Assembly: GCA_002839705.1 (NCBI GenBank)
Contig: PGYO01000001.1
Span: 434,001-498,000, forward strand
Source of the DNA: Methanobacteriales archaeon HGW-Methanobacteriales-1
Lineage (GTDB): Archaea; Methanobacteriota; Methanobacteria; Methanobacteriales; Methanobacteriaceae
Reading direction: 5' to 3'
DNA: 64,000 nt
Each line of letters begins with the position of its first letter. The stretch's first letter is position 1. Under the pieces are notes generated by a model. It was not told the origin of the DNA. It did not search any database and saw nothing but the letters and a program-made list of their open reading frames with translations. The position numbers and the translations under genes were made by a program. Positions 1 to 7,009 of this stretch are shown here, piece after piece.

Positions 1-153
1 ATCATGAAATGATTAATTACTTTTTTTAACAATTGTTATATTAATATAAATAAAAAAAAATATGATTTAATAATATATAATAATAATAATAATAATAATA
101 ATCCTTCAACTGTAACAAGTGTAAAATTAGAAAAAGTATCTATAAAGGAGGTA

Positions 154-335
154 TGTAAACAGTTTACAAACAGTTTACACCTGCACTTAACATATATCTT
201 TGGAGATTTACACTTGAAATATAACTTAAAACTATTAAAAATTGATACAATAGGGTACTTGTATCAAATAAAATCTTACTAATTCTCTGTAAACAAAATG
301 TAAACATAAAATATGTTGTAAACAATTTGTAAACA
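154..335. repeat. Iteron-like TGTAAACA repeats
   Basis: The octamer TGTAAACA occurs at 154-161, 288-295, 299-306, 317-324 and 328-335. The first copy is part of the perfect palindrome TGTAAACAGTTTACA (154-168), and a further AGTTTACA half-site follows. The last four copies form two pairs, each with an 11-base step, about one helical turn. The perfect inverted repeat TTGATACA/TGTATCAA (242-249 and 260-267) lies between the clusters. No gene is visible in 1-335. This could be an operator field or a replication iteron region of the mobile element; the sequence does not decide between them. Confidence 0.5.
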
Positions 336-980
336 TTAAACACAGATACCCAACTCCTTAGCAACATCCACAGGATCCACATTAAAATTCTTAATCTTAG
401 ATTTCATCACATTAAAATCAATATCTTCTACAGATTCCCAATTCCGTTTACCATAAATCAATCTATGATTCTCAAAATCATTCTTGACAGTCTTAACCGC
501 ACTAAGTAATTCTTTATCATAATCTATTTCAATTTCATGAATTTTATTATTCTCAACAACAGGATATTTATCATCAAAATAATCCCTAACTTCTTTAATA
601 TTTATTCTAGCTTTATTTGCTGAAATAATATCTAAAATAATAACGTCTTCTAAATCATGAGGCGTAATTATAGTATCAGAACTAGTTTTATTATCACAGT
701 ATCTTTCAACTGCTTCAATAACACTAAAAAAAGGAGTTTCAGCTTTATCAGGAATATCAATCCCAATATCTATTCCTTCTTTCAACTGCTTTTCTTCCAG
801 ATCAAGTAAATGTCTTTGTTTTTTAATCTCATCTAACCTGATGCTCACTAAAGCAGGATCTTTTTTAGAAAGAATATCCAAGGCAAATTCTAATAGTTCC
901 CTACCTGTTTTTTCAGAGGATTCATATAATTTAAAATAATAATCATCCAATCTTCCACTAACCATCCCATTAGAAACCAT
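336..980 (-). CDS. Hypothetical element protein
   Basis: This 214-residue acidic protein is not one I recognise. Residues about 45-72 look like a charged helix or short coiled coil, and no membrane segment or zinc motif is visible. The ATG at 980 is preceded by GGAG about nine bases upstream, which supports the start. It is the last gene of the minus-strand element operon in view, separated from the previous gene by 90 bases that hold one copy of the GGTTGCCGCCTT element (1047-1059). Confidence 0.6.
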   Translation of the reverse strand: MVSNGMVSGRLDDYYFKLYESSEKTGRELLEFALDILSKKDPALVSIRLDEIKKQRHLLDLEEKQLKEGIDIGIDIPDKAETPFFSVIEAVERYCDNKTSSDTIITPHDLEDVIILDIISANKARINIKEVRDYFDDKYPVVENNKIHEIEIDYDKELLSAVKTVKNDFENHRLIYGKRNWESVEDIDFNVMKSKIKNFNVDPVDVAKELGICV

Positions 981-1046
981 TATTTACCAGCTCCTAAAAC
1001 AGGATTTCAAAATTAAAATTCTAATAATTTGATGTTTTTTCATGAA

Positions 1047-1059
1047 GGTTGCCGCCTTT
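1047..1059 (+). repeat. GGTTGCCGCCTT element, copy 1
   Basis: Exact copy of the GC-rich 12-mer GGTTGCCGCCTT followed by T. It lies in the leader of the 336-980 gene. On the transcribed (minus) strand it reads AAGGCGGCAACC. Other copies are at 5743, 8711 and 9131, all in the same orientation. Confidence 0.6.
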
Positions 1060-1070
1060 ATATTTAAATT

Positions 1071-1358
1071 TTATTTGTTGCTCACAATATATAAATTAAC
1101 ATAGTGACCATATTTATTCTTAATCCTACCATCAATTATAAACTCTTTATTTTGGGTTAAAATAGCTGTAATCAGTTGTCTACTAGGTTGTAACCTCCCG
1201 GGGAATTTATAAGTTTTAGAAAGTTCCTTAACTAGTTCTTCAATACTCACTGCTTTACCATTTTGTAATATATACCAAATAATGGCTTTTCGTAATTGCT
1301 TCTTCTTAGTAATTCCTTCAAAAGGTTTTTCATATTTATACAGCCTAAATTCCCCCAA
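1071..1358 (-). CDS. Small winged-helix-like protein
   Basis: This 95-residue protein is basic in its first half. Residues about 20-65 resemble a winged helix: a helix ending in WYILQNG, then SIEELVKELSKTY, then a putative recognition helix. This is inference from pattern. The only workable start is TTG at 1358, because the nearby ATG is out of frame; no good ribosome site is seen, so the start is uncertain. It sits 13 bases after the small membrane protein gene in the same operon and may be a local transcription regulator. Confidence 0.5.
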   Translation of the reverse strand: MGEFRLYKYEKPFEGITKKKQLRKAIIWYILQNGKAVSIEELVKELSKTYKFPGRLQPSRQLITAILTQNKEFIIDGRIKNKYGHYVNLYIVSNK

Positions 1359-1371
1359 ATTTAGATAACAT

Positions 1372-1614
1372 TTACTTCCACATTAATATCCCAACTATAC
1401 TACTGATGAAATAAGCTATCCAAACAACAGCCATATAGTATTCTTTTCTTTTAATAGCAAAATAAAGGAATACTGGGTTGCTAATGGCCCATATATAGAA
1501 TGCTAATGGTGATTTCATAGCACTTTGTATATATGCTCCACTTAATCCCATCAGTACAGCTGCTATTTCTAAGAGTTTCAATGAATCAATTTTATAAGTT
1601 TTTAATTTATTCAT
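1372..1614 (-). CDS. Small membrane protein, 80 aa
   Basis: The protein has about three hydrophobic segments (LLEIAAVLMGLSGAYI, LAFYIWAISNPVFLYFAI and MAVVWIAYFISSIVGILMW) and little else. The ATG at 1614 overlaps the stop of the JAMM gene in the ATGA manner, with AGGA upstream; an alternative ATG lies at 1629. The three-helix shape recalls half of a PnuC-like fold, but there are no diagnostic residues, so the function is unknown. Confidence 0.55.
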   Translation of the reverse strand: MNKLKTYKIDSLKLLEIAAVLMGLSGAYIQSAMKSPLAFYIWAISNPVFLYFAIKRKEYYMAVVWIAYFISSIVGILMWK

Positions 1615-2105
1615 AAAATTTTCCTGCATGTAAATCTATCTCCATTTTTATAGACTTGGATACTTAATTCAAATTCATTATCTGGAATGCCTCCAACGAT
1701 TAGAAGAATAGGCTCTGGACAATTAACGCATTCATCATTGGCTATTCTAATCATTTCATTATCATCTACAAAGCTAGGTTTTGAAGAATTATTTGGATGG
1801 AAATGCCAGTCACCGATATAACGCTTCCCTTGTTTATATTCATAATCCATAATTTCTTGTATGCCTTCTATCCCTCTATAAAATCCATGCGTACTATGTT
1901 CTGAGTCTTTGGGTGGTCCAGTCATTCTATTGATAATGGCTGTAGAATTATCAACTGAGTAATTCCCTAAGAGTATCCCTCCAGTTTCTAGGATACCCGC
2001 TTTATTGCATTCATACCTAATGGCCTGGAGAACATAATCCATAATTTCAACTGAAAAAACCTCATCAAAACTTCTATAAATTAAATTAACTGATTGAGCT
2101 TCCAT
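1611..2105 (-). CDS. JAMM/Mov34-type metalloprotease-like protein
   Basis: This 164-residue protein is a complete single-domain JAB/MPN protein. The JAMM residues are all visible: Glu40 in the stretch ETGGILLG, then His101-Phe-His103-Pro104, Ser111 and Asp114. In the family these bind zinc and cleave isopeptide bonds of ubiquitin-like proteins or act in sulfur-carrier processing; here the substrate is unknown. No E1, E2 or ubiquitin-like gene is next to it. A good ribosome site (AAAGGGG) precedes the ATG. It follows a 56-residue zinc-ribbon gene by 13 bases. In prokaryotic mobile elements JAB proteases are known in antiphage (CBASS type II) and phage-encoded contexts. Confidence 0.85.
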   Translation of the reverse strand: MEAQSVNLIYRSFDEVFSVEIMDYVLQAIRYECNKAGILETGGILLGNYSVDNSTAIINRMTGPPKDSEHSTHGFYRGIEGIQEIMDYEYKQGKRYIGDWHFHPNNSSKPSFVDDNEMIRIANDECVNCPEPILLIVGGIPDNEFELSIQVYKNGDRFTCRKIL

Positions 2106-2118
2106 AAAATGTCCCCTT

Positions 2119-2289
2119 TCATTTGAACTTCAACCTGACCTGTTTTTCATCAGCTGGTTTTTCTATGAATACGTAGAGTTTCCCACAATCTCCACATTTA
2201 TAATATCCATATTTTTTCATACCAAAAGGCCGTAAAACTCCATTACAAAGTTCCTGAGTTTCTGGGTCTTTATTCTTGCAGCGTTTCAT
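2119..2289 (-). CDS. Zinc-ribbon microprotein, 56 aa
   Basis: The protein begins MKRCKNKD and has Cys4, Cys15, Cys32 and Cys35 (CGDCG), a plausible four-cysteine zinc ribbon. The ATG overlaps the last base of the preceding stop codon (TAATG), which indicates translational coupling. The JAMM gene starts 13 bases after its end, so the two are likely made together. Confidence 0.65.
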   Translation of the reverse strand: MKRCKNKDPETQELCNGVLRPFGMKKYGYYKCGDCGKLYVFIEKPADEKQVRLKFK

Positions 2290-2843
2290 TAGATCACCCC
2301 TAATTCTTTGAGCATAGCTTTAAGGAATAATTCCACTTTCAACCCATCGACTGTGAAAACTAGTAACCAGTCCCTAATATTTTTACATTTGAAATCAACG
2401 GCTATAACATTTGAATTAGGATATTTTTTCTCAATATATTCCTGGAAGTAATCATTAATTTCTTCTGCTGCCAGGCTACAATTTTCTGTTATATAAAAAG
2501 TCATGAATAGGGTGGTTTTAGGATCTTCTGACTTTTCAAAACTTATTAAATAAACCGTTGAATCTTCTTTTAAATGTGGATAAAACTTTTTTAAAACATT
2601 TAATGCATCTTCAGATGATTCAGTATCAGTATCATGCATTAAAACAACGTCTGGAATATGACCTAATACTCTAATCATTGAATTAGAGCATATGGCATTA
2701 ACTTCCATTTGAGGTGTTTTAATCCTGTATTCTTTCCCTATTTCATATCCCTTTAATCTAATAGTTGAAAATTCATTATTAGCTAGCTTAGAATAATGTT
2801 TGTTGAATTTTACAATAGGAAGGCCCTTACAATCATCTCTCAT
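2289..2843 (-). CDS. Hypothetical protein with ASCH-like opening
   Basis: This 184-residue protein starts at the ATG at 2843, preceded by GAGG at a good distance; a longer frame to 2909 overlaps the upstream gene and is unlikely. The first 60 residues (FNKHYSKL, then FSTIRLKGYEIGKEYRI) resemble the N terminus of ASCH-like RNA-binding domains. The remainder, with DVVLMHDTD and a C-terminal helical part, is not recognised. The ASCH link is a weak pattern match. Confidence 0.6.
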   Translation of the reverse strand: MRDDCKGLPIVKFNKHYSKLANNEFSTIRLKGYEIGKEYRIKTPQMEVNAICSNSMIRVLGHIPDVVLMHDTDTESSEDALNVLKKFYPHLKEDSTVYLISFEKSEDPKTTLFMTFYITENCSLAAEEINDYFQEYIEKKYPNSNVIAVDFKCKNIRDWLLVFTVDGLKVELFLKAMLKELGVI

Positions 2844-2847
2844 GTTA

Positions 2848-3324
2848 TCACAGCCTCGGAGATTGTGGAGTATAGTAACAGTCATCTTCTGCACTCCAAT
2901 AAGCACCATATTCTATTAAATCGTAGGAGATTTTTCCAGTTTCATCATCCTCATATTTTTCAAATATAGGGTCACAATTAGGATTATGGCATTGATAGGA
3001 TGGACTGTAATAATCTGCTCTTAAAATAGTAACTGTGGGGATTAATTTCCCCAGATAAGTTACTGATCCACAATTAGGACATGGCCGAGTATCAATTTTA
3101 TTAGATACATTTGTACCTACAAAAAGGTGCATATCTCCACAGGTAAGATTTCCATCATCATCTATTACTTCCAAACGGCCATTCTGAGCCAGTTTATTAT
3201 AACAAGCATTGCATAGATCTACTGTTTTCCCCGTTTTTATCTGCTCTACTTCATTAAAATTCTTTGGAGATAATTTTGCATCACATTCAAAGCATTTAAT
3301 ATCTAAATCACTTAATTTAATCAT
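2848..3324 (-). CDS. Multi-zinc-finger protein
   Basis: This 158-residue protein carries two cysteine pairs near the N terminus (CFEC at 11-14 and CNAC at 38-41) and further pairs in CPNCG and CHNPNC in the second half, so it probably binds two zinc ions. The C-terminal part is acidic and rich in tyrosine. Its ATG overlaps the stop of the upstream 59-residue gene as ATGA. The function is unknown; nucleic acid or protein contact is likely from the zinc ribbons. Confidence 0.65.
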   Translation of the reverse strand: MIKLSDLDIKCFECDAKLSPKNFNEVEQIKTGKTVDLCNACYNKLAQNGRLEVIDDDGNLTCGDMHLFVGTNVSNKIDTRPCPNCGSVTYLGKLIPTVTILRADYYSPSYQCHNPNCDPIFEKYEDDETGKISYDLIEYGAYWSAEDDCYYTPQSPRL

Positions 3325-3500
3325 CCTATCACCCGATCTCTGATATTATGAACATATAATTTCATTTGAATCAAAGTCCATGAGGTAATATAATATTTGA
3401 ACCAGAGTCCAATCCCATAAGTAATATTTTCTTTATCCATGATGTCAGATGCACATTCCAGATGATATTCTAGTAATTCCAGATTTCTTCTACGGCTCAT
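3321..3500 (-). CDS. Small hypothetical protein, 59 aa
   Basis: The protein begins MSRRRNLELLEYHLEC and ends VIG. GAGGGG lies five to ten bases before the ATG at 3500, and the stop overlaps the next start (ATGA). It has a helical, aromatic-rich middle and no recognised motif. It is a real gene by ribosome site and coupling. Confidence 0.6.
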   Translation of the reverse strand: MSRRRNLELLEYHLECASDIMDKENITYGIGLWFKYYITSWTLIQMKLYVHNIRDRVIG

Positions 3501-3512
3501 GATTTCCCCTCT

Positions 3513-3692
3513 TTAGAATGCATAATATCCTTTATCATGAATAAGACAAACCACATTTTTCTTATACTTGCAAATGACATCTTTAAACAAGTCTTTTAAT
3601 TCTGATTCTGGCATGTTTGTTTCAATTGTCCCACAGGTTTCAGATCCATCTAAGAGTAAAAATCTTTTCACTTCAACAAAATCATTAATCAT
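3513..3692 (-). CDS. Small hypothetical protein, 59 aa
   Basis: The ATG at 3692 overlaps the stop of the upstream gene as ATGA, giving a product starting MINDFVEVKRFLL. A longer reading to 3722 would lie inside the upstream gene. One internal cysteine pair is far apart and not diagnostic. Not recognised. Confidence 0.55.
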   Translation of the reverse strand: MINDFVEVKRFLLLDGSETCGTIETNMPESELKDLFKDVICKYKKNVVCLIHDKGYYAF

Positions 3693-4123
3693 GATTTCAC
3701 TTCCACGATATCGGTTTTGCAAACCTTTTGAACTACCTCTTCGCAGCCAGTAACTACTTCTTTGAATAATTTAACCTGTTTAACAATGATTGGTTTTCCA
3801 CAGAAAGGGCAGAAATCAATATCTCTATACCTGAAATCTACAGATTCATGATCAAATTCTTCTGGAAATGCTTGTAAAATATTTAATTTACATGAATCTT
3901 CCTCAGTTTCATGATCATAATGACTATGGAAAATTATGAATGGCATTCCCATCTGATCTGGATCAGTTCCTAATTCTTTTTCCATAGGTTCACAGCAATA
4001 TTGAATATCATCTTTTAATAGATTCCAGCTCCAGGACTTATTTTTAAAAACCGTTTTACTATATGGCACAAAACAGGTATCTGCTGGTGCCGGGTTATCA
4101 TCTACCATTTTAAATTCAGGCAT
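3689..4123 (-). CDS. Hypothetical protein with CPFCG zinc knuckle
   Basis: This 144-residue product starts at the ATG at 4123, eight bases after GGGGGG; a TTG further upstream is less likely. It contains CC at about 43-44, a His/Asp-rich stretch (FHSHYDHETEED) and a C-terminal CPFCGKPI knuckle, typical of small phage and plasmid proteins. Its role is not known. It sits in the middle of the operon. Confidence 0.6.
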   Translation of the reverse strand: MPEFKMVDDNPAPADTCFVPYSKTVFKNKSWSWNLLKDDIQYCCEPMEKELGTDPDQMGMPFIIFHSHYDHETEEDSCKLNILQAFPEEFDHESVDFRYRDIDFCPFCGKPIIVKQVKLFKEVVTGCEEVVQKVCKTDIVEVKS

Positions 4124-4124
4124 A

Positions 4125-4460
4125 TTATTTCCCCCCAAATTTCGTATTCAAATTATCCAGTGCATCATGGGGTATCATGGGATTGTAATAGATCATATCA
4201 TAGTCTTTTGCTGGTATTCGTGGTATTTGGAGTTCTGAATAAATATTGATTAATGTAGTATCGGCAAGGATTACTTTATCCTGGATATATGCTTCATAAG
4301 GGATTGTTTGATGGTTTAATCGCCTCATGATGCTTTGCATTATATTATTTGTTTCATTACCATCCTTGGAGATTATTAAAACATGTTCCTTTTTATTCAC
4401 AATTTTTAGAATGGTTTTTGTCATTCCATGAATGCCAGCTACTGCTTCTAATTTACTCAT
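4125..4460 (-). CDS. Hypothetical protein, 111 aa
   Basis: The ATG at 4460 overlaps the methylase-like stop as ATGA. Residues about 15-75 alternate strands and helices (HVLIISKDGNETNNI, then KVILADTTLINIY), suggesting a small alpha/beta protein without a P-loop. No family recognised. Confidence 0.55.
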   Translation of the reverse strand: MSKLEAVAGIHGMTKTILKIVNKKEHVLIISKDGNETNNIMQSIMRRLNHQTIPYEAYIQDKVILADTTLINIYSELQIPRIPAKDYDMIYYNPMIPHDALDNLNTKFGGK

Positions 4461-5185
4461 TTTCCCACCACTGCAGCTGAAAAATCCATTAAAGTAACTG
4501 GTTTAGTTTCCTCTTTAATAATCCCTGTTGAGTTTTTCAGTTGTTTTAATTCTTTAGAATTGAATTTCCTAATATGTGGAATGCCACTATTAACATGGAG
4601 TACTTCATTAACTTTCCAAGCATCAAAATATTCTAATGTTAATGTGTTACCCCAAATCACATCTGCTTGTAGGCCATGTACTAAGAAATTACAAATAGTC
4701 ATTTTAGCACAGGTCATGTCGATGTCCTGGGCAACATAATAGTTTCCTAAGTTTTTCACGTGGAAACTCATTAGGCATCGCCCACTTCCACAGCTGGGAT
4801 CATTGATCAATAATCCTTTATTCTTCGTGCCTGTATTCATGGCTGTCATGAGATCACAGATAGTTGCTGGTGTGAAGAATTGTCCTGCTCCTTGTCTTCC
4901 TGATTTGGAACTAATCTCTGCTTCATAGTAGATACCAAAGAAATCAAACCAATCAGTATCAGTGATGCATTTCTGGTCCATGACTTTGATGAACTCCAGA
5001 TACATTAACCAGAAGACTTGCATCTCTGCTTCATTATAGGATTTTTCCCAGGTCACAGTTTTATCAATAGAAAAACTAGCAATAGCATAATCCAGGAAAT
5101 CATCAAACACTAAGGCTGCACCATATCGTGGTGTAAGTCTTTGCATTAGATTATGAAATTCTTTAAATTCATTGGGAGCATCCAT
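4457..5185 (-). CDS. N6-adenine methylase-like protein lacking NPPY
   Basis: This 242-residue protein resembles the N6_Mtase domain of type I modification subunits as found in phages and plasmids. The stretch GQFFTPATICDLM (motif X) is followed by NDPSCGSGRCLMSFH (AdoMet motif I) and a QDID motif II. The position where the catalytic NPP(Y/F) motif is expected, after WGNTLTLEYFDAW, has no such motif and the chain ends soon after. It may therefore bind AdoMet without methylating DNA. The ATG at 5185 follows GGAGGG at seven bases; longer readings to 5281 are displaced by the upstream HTH gene. Confidence 0.7.
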   Translation of the reverse strand: MDAPNEFKEFHNLMQRLTPRYGAALVFDDFLDYAIASFSIDKTVTWEKSYNEAEMQVFWLMYLEFIKVMDQKCITDTDWFDFFGIYYEAEISSKSGRQGAGQFFTPATICDLMTAMNTGTKNKGLLINDPSCGSGRCLMSFHVKNLGNYYVAQDIDMTCAKMTICNFLVHGLQADVIWGNTLTLEYFDAWKVNEVLHVNSGIPHIRKFNSKELKQLKNSTGIIKEETKPVTLMDFSAAVVGK

Positions 5186-5348
5186 TTTGCTCCCTCCTTT
5201 CATTGTATTCCTTAATTCTATTGTAGCAAGTATTTCGTGATGCTCCAGTTTCATTAGAAAATGTCTTATAACTGGTCCCATCTCTTTCTTTTCTTTTGGC
5301 CATGGATGCGACTTGATCTTCTGATAAAATAACGTGTCTTTTACTCAT
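5169..5348 (-). CDS. Small HTH protein, 59 aa
   Basis: The sequence SNETGASRNTCYNRIKEY near residues 31-48 fits a helix-turn-helix recognition unit. The ATG at 5348 overlaps the upstream stop (ATGA), and the 3' end overlaps the methylase-like start by 17 bases. It is probably a local DNA-binding protein. Confidence 0.6.
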   Translation of the reverse strand: MSKRHVILSEDQVASMAKRKERDGTSYKTFSNETGASRNTCYNRIKEYNERREQNGCSQ

Positions 5349-5641
5349 AAGATCACGCTACCTGCTACAGTTACAACCCGGATTTGGCCATTCTCTGGTC
5401 GGTTATTTTCCCAACGTTCTACTCTCATGAGCTTTTTATATGCATTCCGAGTGTTGAGGTCTATACGGTACATTCCTCGTGAACCTGTTTTTCTCCAGAG
5501 TTTCAGGATTTGAATATCTTCTGGTCGTAAACGTTCACTTCTGCGAATACATTCAATATCATGATCCAATTGATCCAGCAGCTGAATGAATTGAGGACCT
5601 TGAATATTAGCATTAAAATTAATTTCAACAAGATTAATCAT
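5345..5641 (-). CDS. Hypothetical protein, 98 aa
   Basis: The middle of the protein (ERLRPEDIQILKLWRKTGSRGMYRIDLNTRNAYKKLMRVERW) is strongly basic and helical, suggesting nucleic-acid contact. The ATG at 5641 overlaps the stop of the 40-residue gene as ATGA. Not recognised. Confidence 0.55.
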   Translation of the reverse strand: MINLVEINFNANIQGPQFIQLLDQLDHDIECIRRSERLRPEDIQILKLWRKTGSRGMYRIDLNTRNAYKKLMRVERWENNRPENGQIRVVTVAGSVIL

Positions 5642-5760
5642 TTGCTCAGCTCCATATCTTTAGCCCAAGCTGTGAGATTATCTAATGCTTCAATTCCTTC
5701 TTTTCGTATTTTCTCAACTTCAGATTCCTTTTTAGTCTTTTTGGTTGCCGCCTTTGACAT
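5638..5760 (-). CDS. Microprotein, 40 aa
   Basis: The product starts MSKAATKKTKKESEVEKIR and is lysine-rich and helical. AGGTGA precedes the ATG at 5760 at a normal distance, and the stop overlaps the next ATG. Codons 2-6 contain the second GGTTGCCGCCTT element in reverse, so coding and element overlap. Confidence 0.55.
   Translation of the reverse strand: MSKAATKKTKKESEVEKIRKEGIEALDNLTAWAKDMELSK
5743..5757 (+). repeat. GGTTGCCGCCTT element, copy 2
   Basis: Exact 12-mer extended to GGTTGCCGCCTTTGA. It lies inside the first codons of the 40-residue gene. The bases beyond it (TTTTCACCTG) are shared with copy 3, so these two copies are related over about 30 bases. Confidence 0.6.
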
Positions 5761-5764
5761 GTTT

Positions 5765-6043
5765 TCACCTGTATTTGATGTGTTTTAAAAAAATAAAATA
5801 AAATATTAAATAAAAGATGGTTGCCCAGATGTGTTTGCAGATAAACGTCCCATACTCCTTTTTCCATCGGTTATGGTGGTCATCACAATCACACCTGTAG
5901 ATTTCATCAAGAACACTAACCATATAGTCATTAGTTCCCTGGACTTTGAAGATTAATAGATCATCACTTTTAAAGTCAAGAGATACTTTTTTCTTAATGA
6001 ATAACTCCCATCCTTTAATAAATCTATTAAATATCCGATTCAC
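5765..6043 (-). CDS. SWIM-type zinc microprotein
   Basis: This 92-residue protein contains CDC followed by 17 residues and CKH, that is CxC-Xn-CxH, the signature of the SWIM zinc finger, at about residues 51-73. SWIM domains bind DNA or proteins in helicases and transposases; here it stands nearly alone. The C-terminal 20 residues are hydrophobic (IWATIFYLIFYFIFL). The start is GTG at 6043 with GAGG about 12 bases upstream. Confidence 0.65.
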   Translation of the reverse strand: MNRIFNRFIKGWELFIKKKVSLDFKSDDLLIFKVQGTNDYMVSVLDEIYRCDCDDHHNRWKKEYGTFICKHIWATIFYLIFYFIFLKHIKYR

Positions 6044-6113
6044 CTGTTACTTCCTCATTTTTCCATTCAAAGACTAATTTGGCTTGATAAGGGTTTAGGT
6101 TTCTAAATGACAT
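6027..6113 (-). CDS. Possible 28-aa microprotein
   Basis: A short frame from the ATG at 6113, three bases after the previous stop, with GGATGG upstream, gives a product starting MSFRNLNPYQAKLVFEW. It overlaps the SWIM start by 17 bases. It may instead be a leader peptide that couples translation. Only the ribosome site and the packing support it. Confidence 0.3.
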   Translation of the reverse strand: MSFRNLNPYQAKLVFEWKNEEVTGESDI

Positions 6114-6115
6114 TT

Positions 6116-6721
6116 TTATCCATCCAATTTGCTTATTATTTTATCATAATCTGCTTGGGTCATCCTATCCATCCCAAATAGTTCTTCTACTTTAGCTTTG
6201 AAATTCTCTAAAGTCATGTCAATACCATCAGAGCGTATTAATCCAGCAATATAATCCATGTCTTTATCTTTGAATCTACTAACATCGAATTCTACTATAT
6301 TAGCCTGGCCTTCATCAGTATCAAATTTTTTAAGTCCTATTTTGTAGGTGTGGTATTTTCCTTTCCCTTTTTTTACTTTAACTTTCCCAGTGTATTCTAA
6401 TTTGATTGCATCCCCGGGTTTGAGATTTTTTAGCCTGGATTTGAGGAATTTATTTTCAGTCACACTGTAAATCAAGTAAGGATTTTCTTTATCTGCTTTT
6501 TCTGATTCATCTTTAACTAGGATAAGTAAACCATAGAATGGATCTCCATCAGAATCCATGAATTCTCTTTTTTCTACAAAAATTCCTTTAAGAACTTCAT
6601 TCATGTCTGGTTTCCAGAATTCATCAATCACATAACTTGTTTGTGGAACCTCTAAATCTCCTTCATTCATTTTTAAGAAGTTCTCTAATCTTTCTTCAAA
6701 TCCAGTTAATTCCGCTTCCAT
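6116..6721 (-). CDS. Putative OB-fold, SSB-like protein
   Basis: The 201-residue product from the ATG at 6721 has a beta-rich centre (LKGIFVEKREF, then YGLLILVKDE, then LKPGDAIKLEYTGKVKVKKGKGKYHTYKIGLKK) that resembles OB-fold single-strand-binding proteins of phages. A C-terminal helical tail follows. The inference rests on pattern and on its neighbours, a YhaM-like nuclease and nucleic-acid-binding proteins. An in-frame GTG at 6730 overlaps the upstream gene. Confidence 0.5.
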   Translation of the reverse strand: MEAELTGFEERLENFLKMNEGDLEVPQTSYVIDEFWKPDMNEVLKGIFVEKREFMDSDGDPFYGLLILVKDESEKADKENPYLIYSVTENKFLKSRLKNLKPGDAIKLEYTGKVKVKKGKGKYHTYKIGLKKFDTDEGQANIVEFDVSRFKDKDMDYIAGLIRSDGIDMTLENFKAKVEELFGMDRMTQADYDKIISKLDG

Positions 6722-6726
6722 CTTAA

Positions 6727-6945
6727 TCACCCAGTCAGTTGCCCTAATTCATCTAAAACTTTCTTTTGAGCTTCAAGCACTGCTCGAACCCTATTTTTAC
6801 CAACAGATTTACTTTTTGGAATTTTGGCATCAATCAAAATAATTAATGTTTCCATATCTAAACCTGCATCGAGCATCGTTTGCATTCCATTTCTTATTGC
6901 TTCCATATCTTCTGCTAATTTCATTGCTACAGTCTTTTCTTCCAT
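6727..6945 (-). CDS. Hypothetical helical protein, 72 aa
   Basis: This all-helical acidic protein reads AEDMEAIRNGMQTMLDAGLDMETLIILIDAKIP, with no recognised motif. It is separated from the upstream HD gene by 64 bases and abuts the OB-fold gene. It could be an accessory protein to the SSB-like product; this is inference from location only. Confidence 0.55.
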   Translation of the reverse strand: MEEKTVAMKLAEDMEAIRNGMQTMLDAGLDMETLIILIDAKIPKSKSVGKNRVRAVLEAQKKVLDELGQLTG

Positions 6946-7009
6946 TTTTACACCTTTTTATTATTAAATTTCAATTTTAAGATGATCTTAAAATAAAATA
7001 AAAAATTAA

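Noticed and set aside
147-158. GGAGGT followed directly by ATG TAA
   Set aside because: Zero spacing and an immediate stop; no frame with a normal start follows, so I do not call a gene.
5682-5867. 61-codon frame over the 40-residue gene and SWIM 3' end
   Set aside because: It is the shadow of two better supported genes in other frames.
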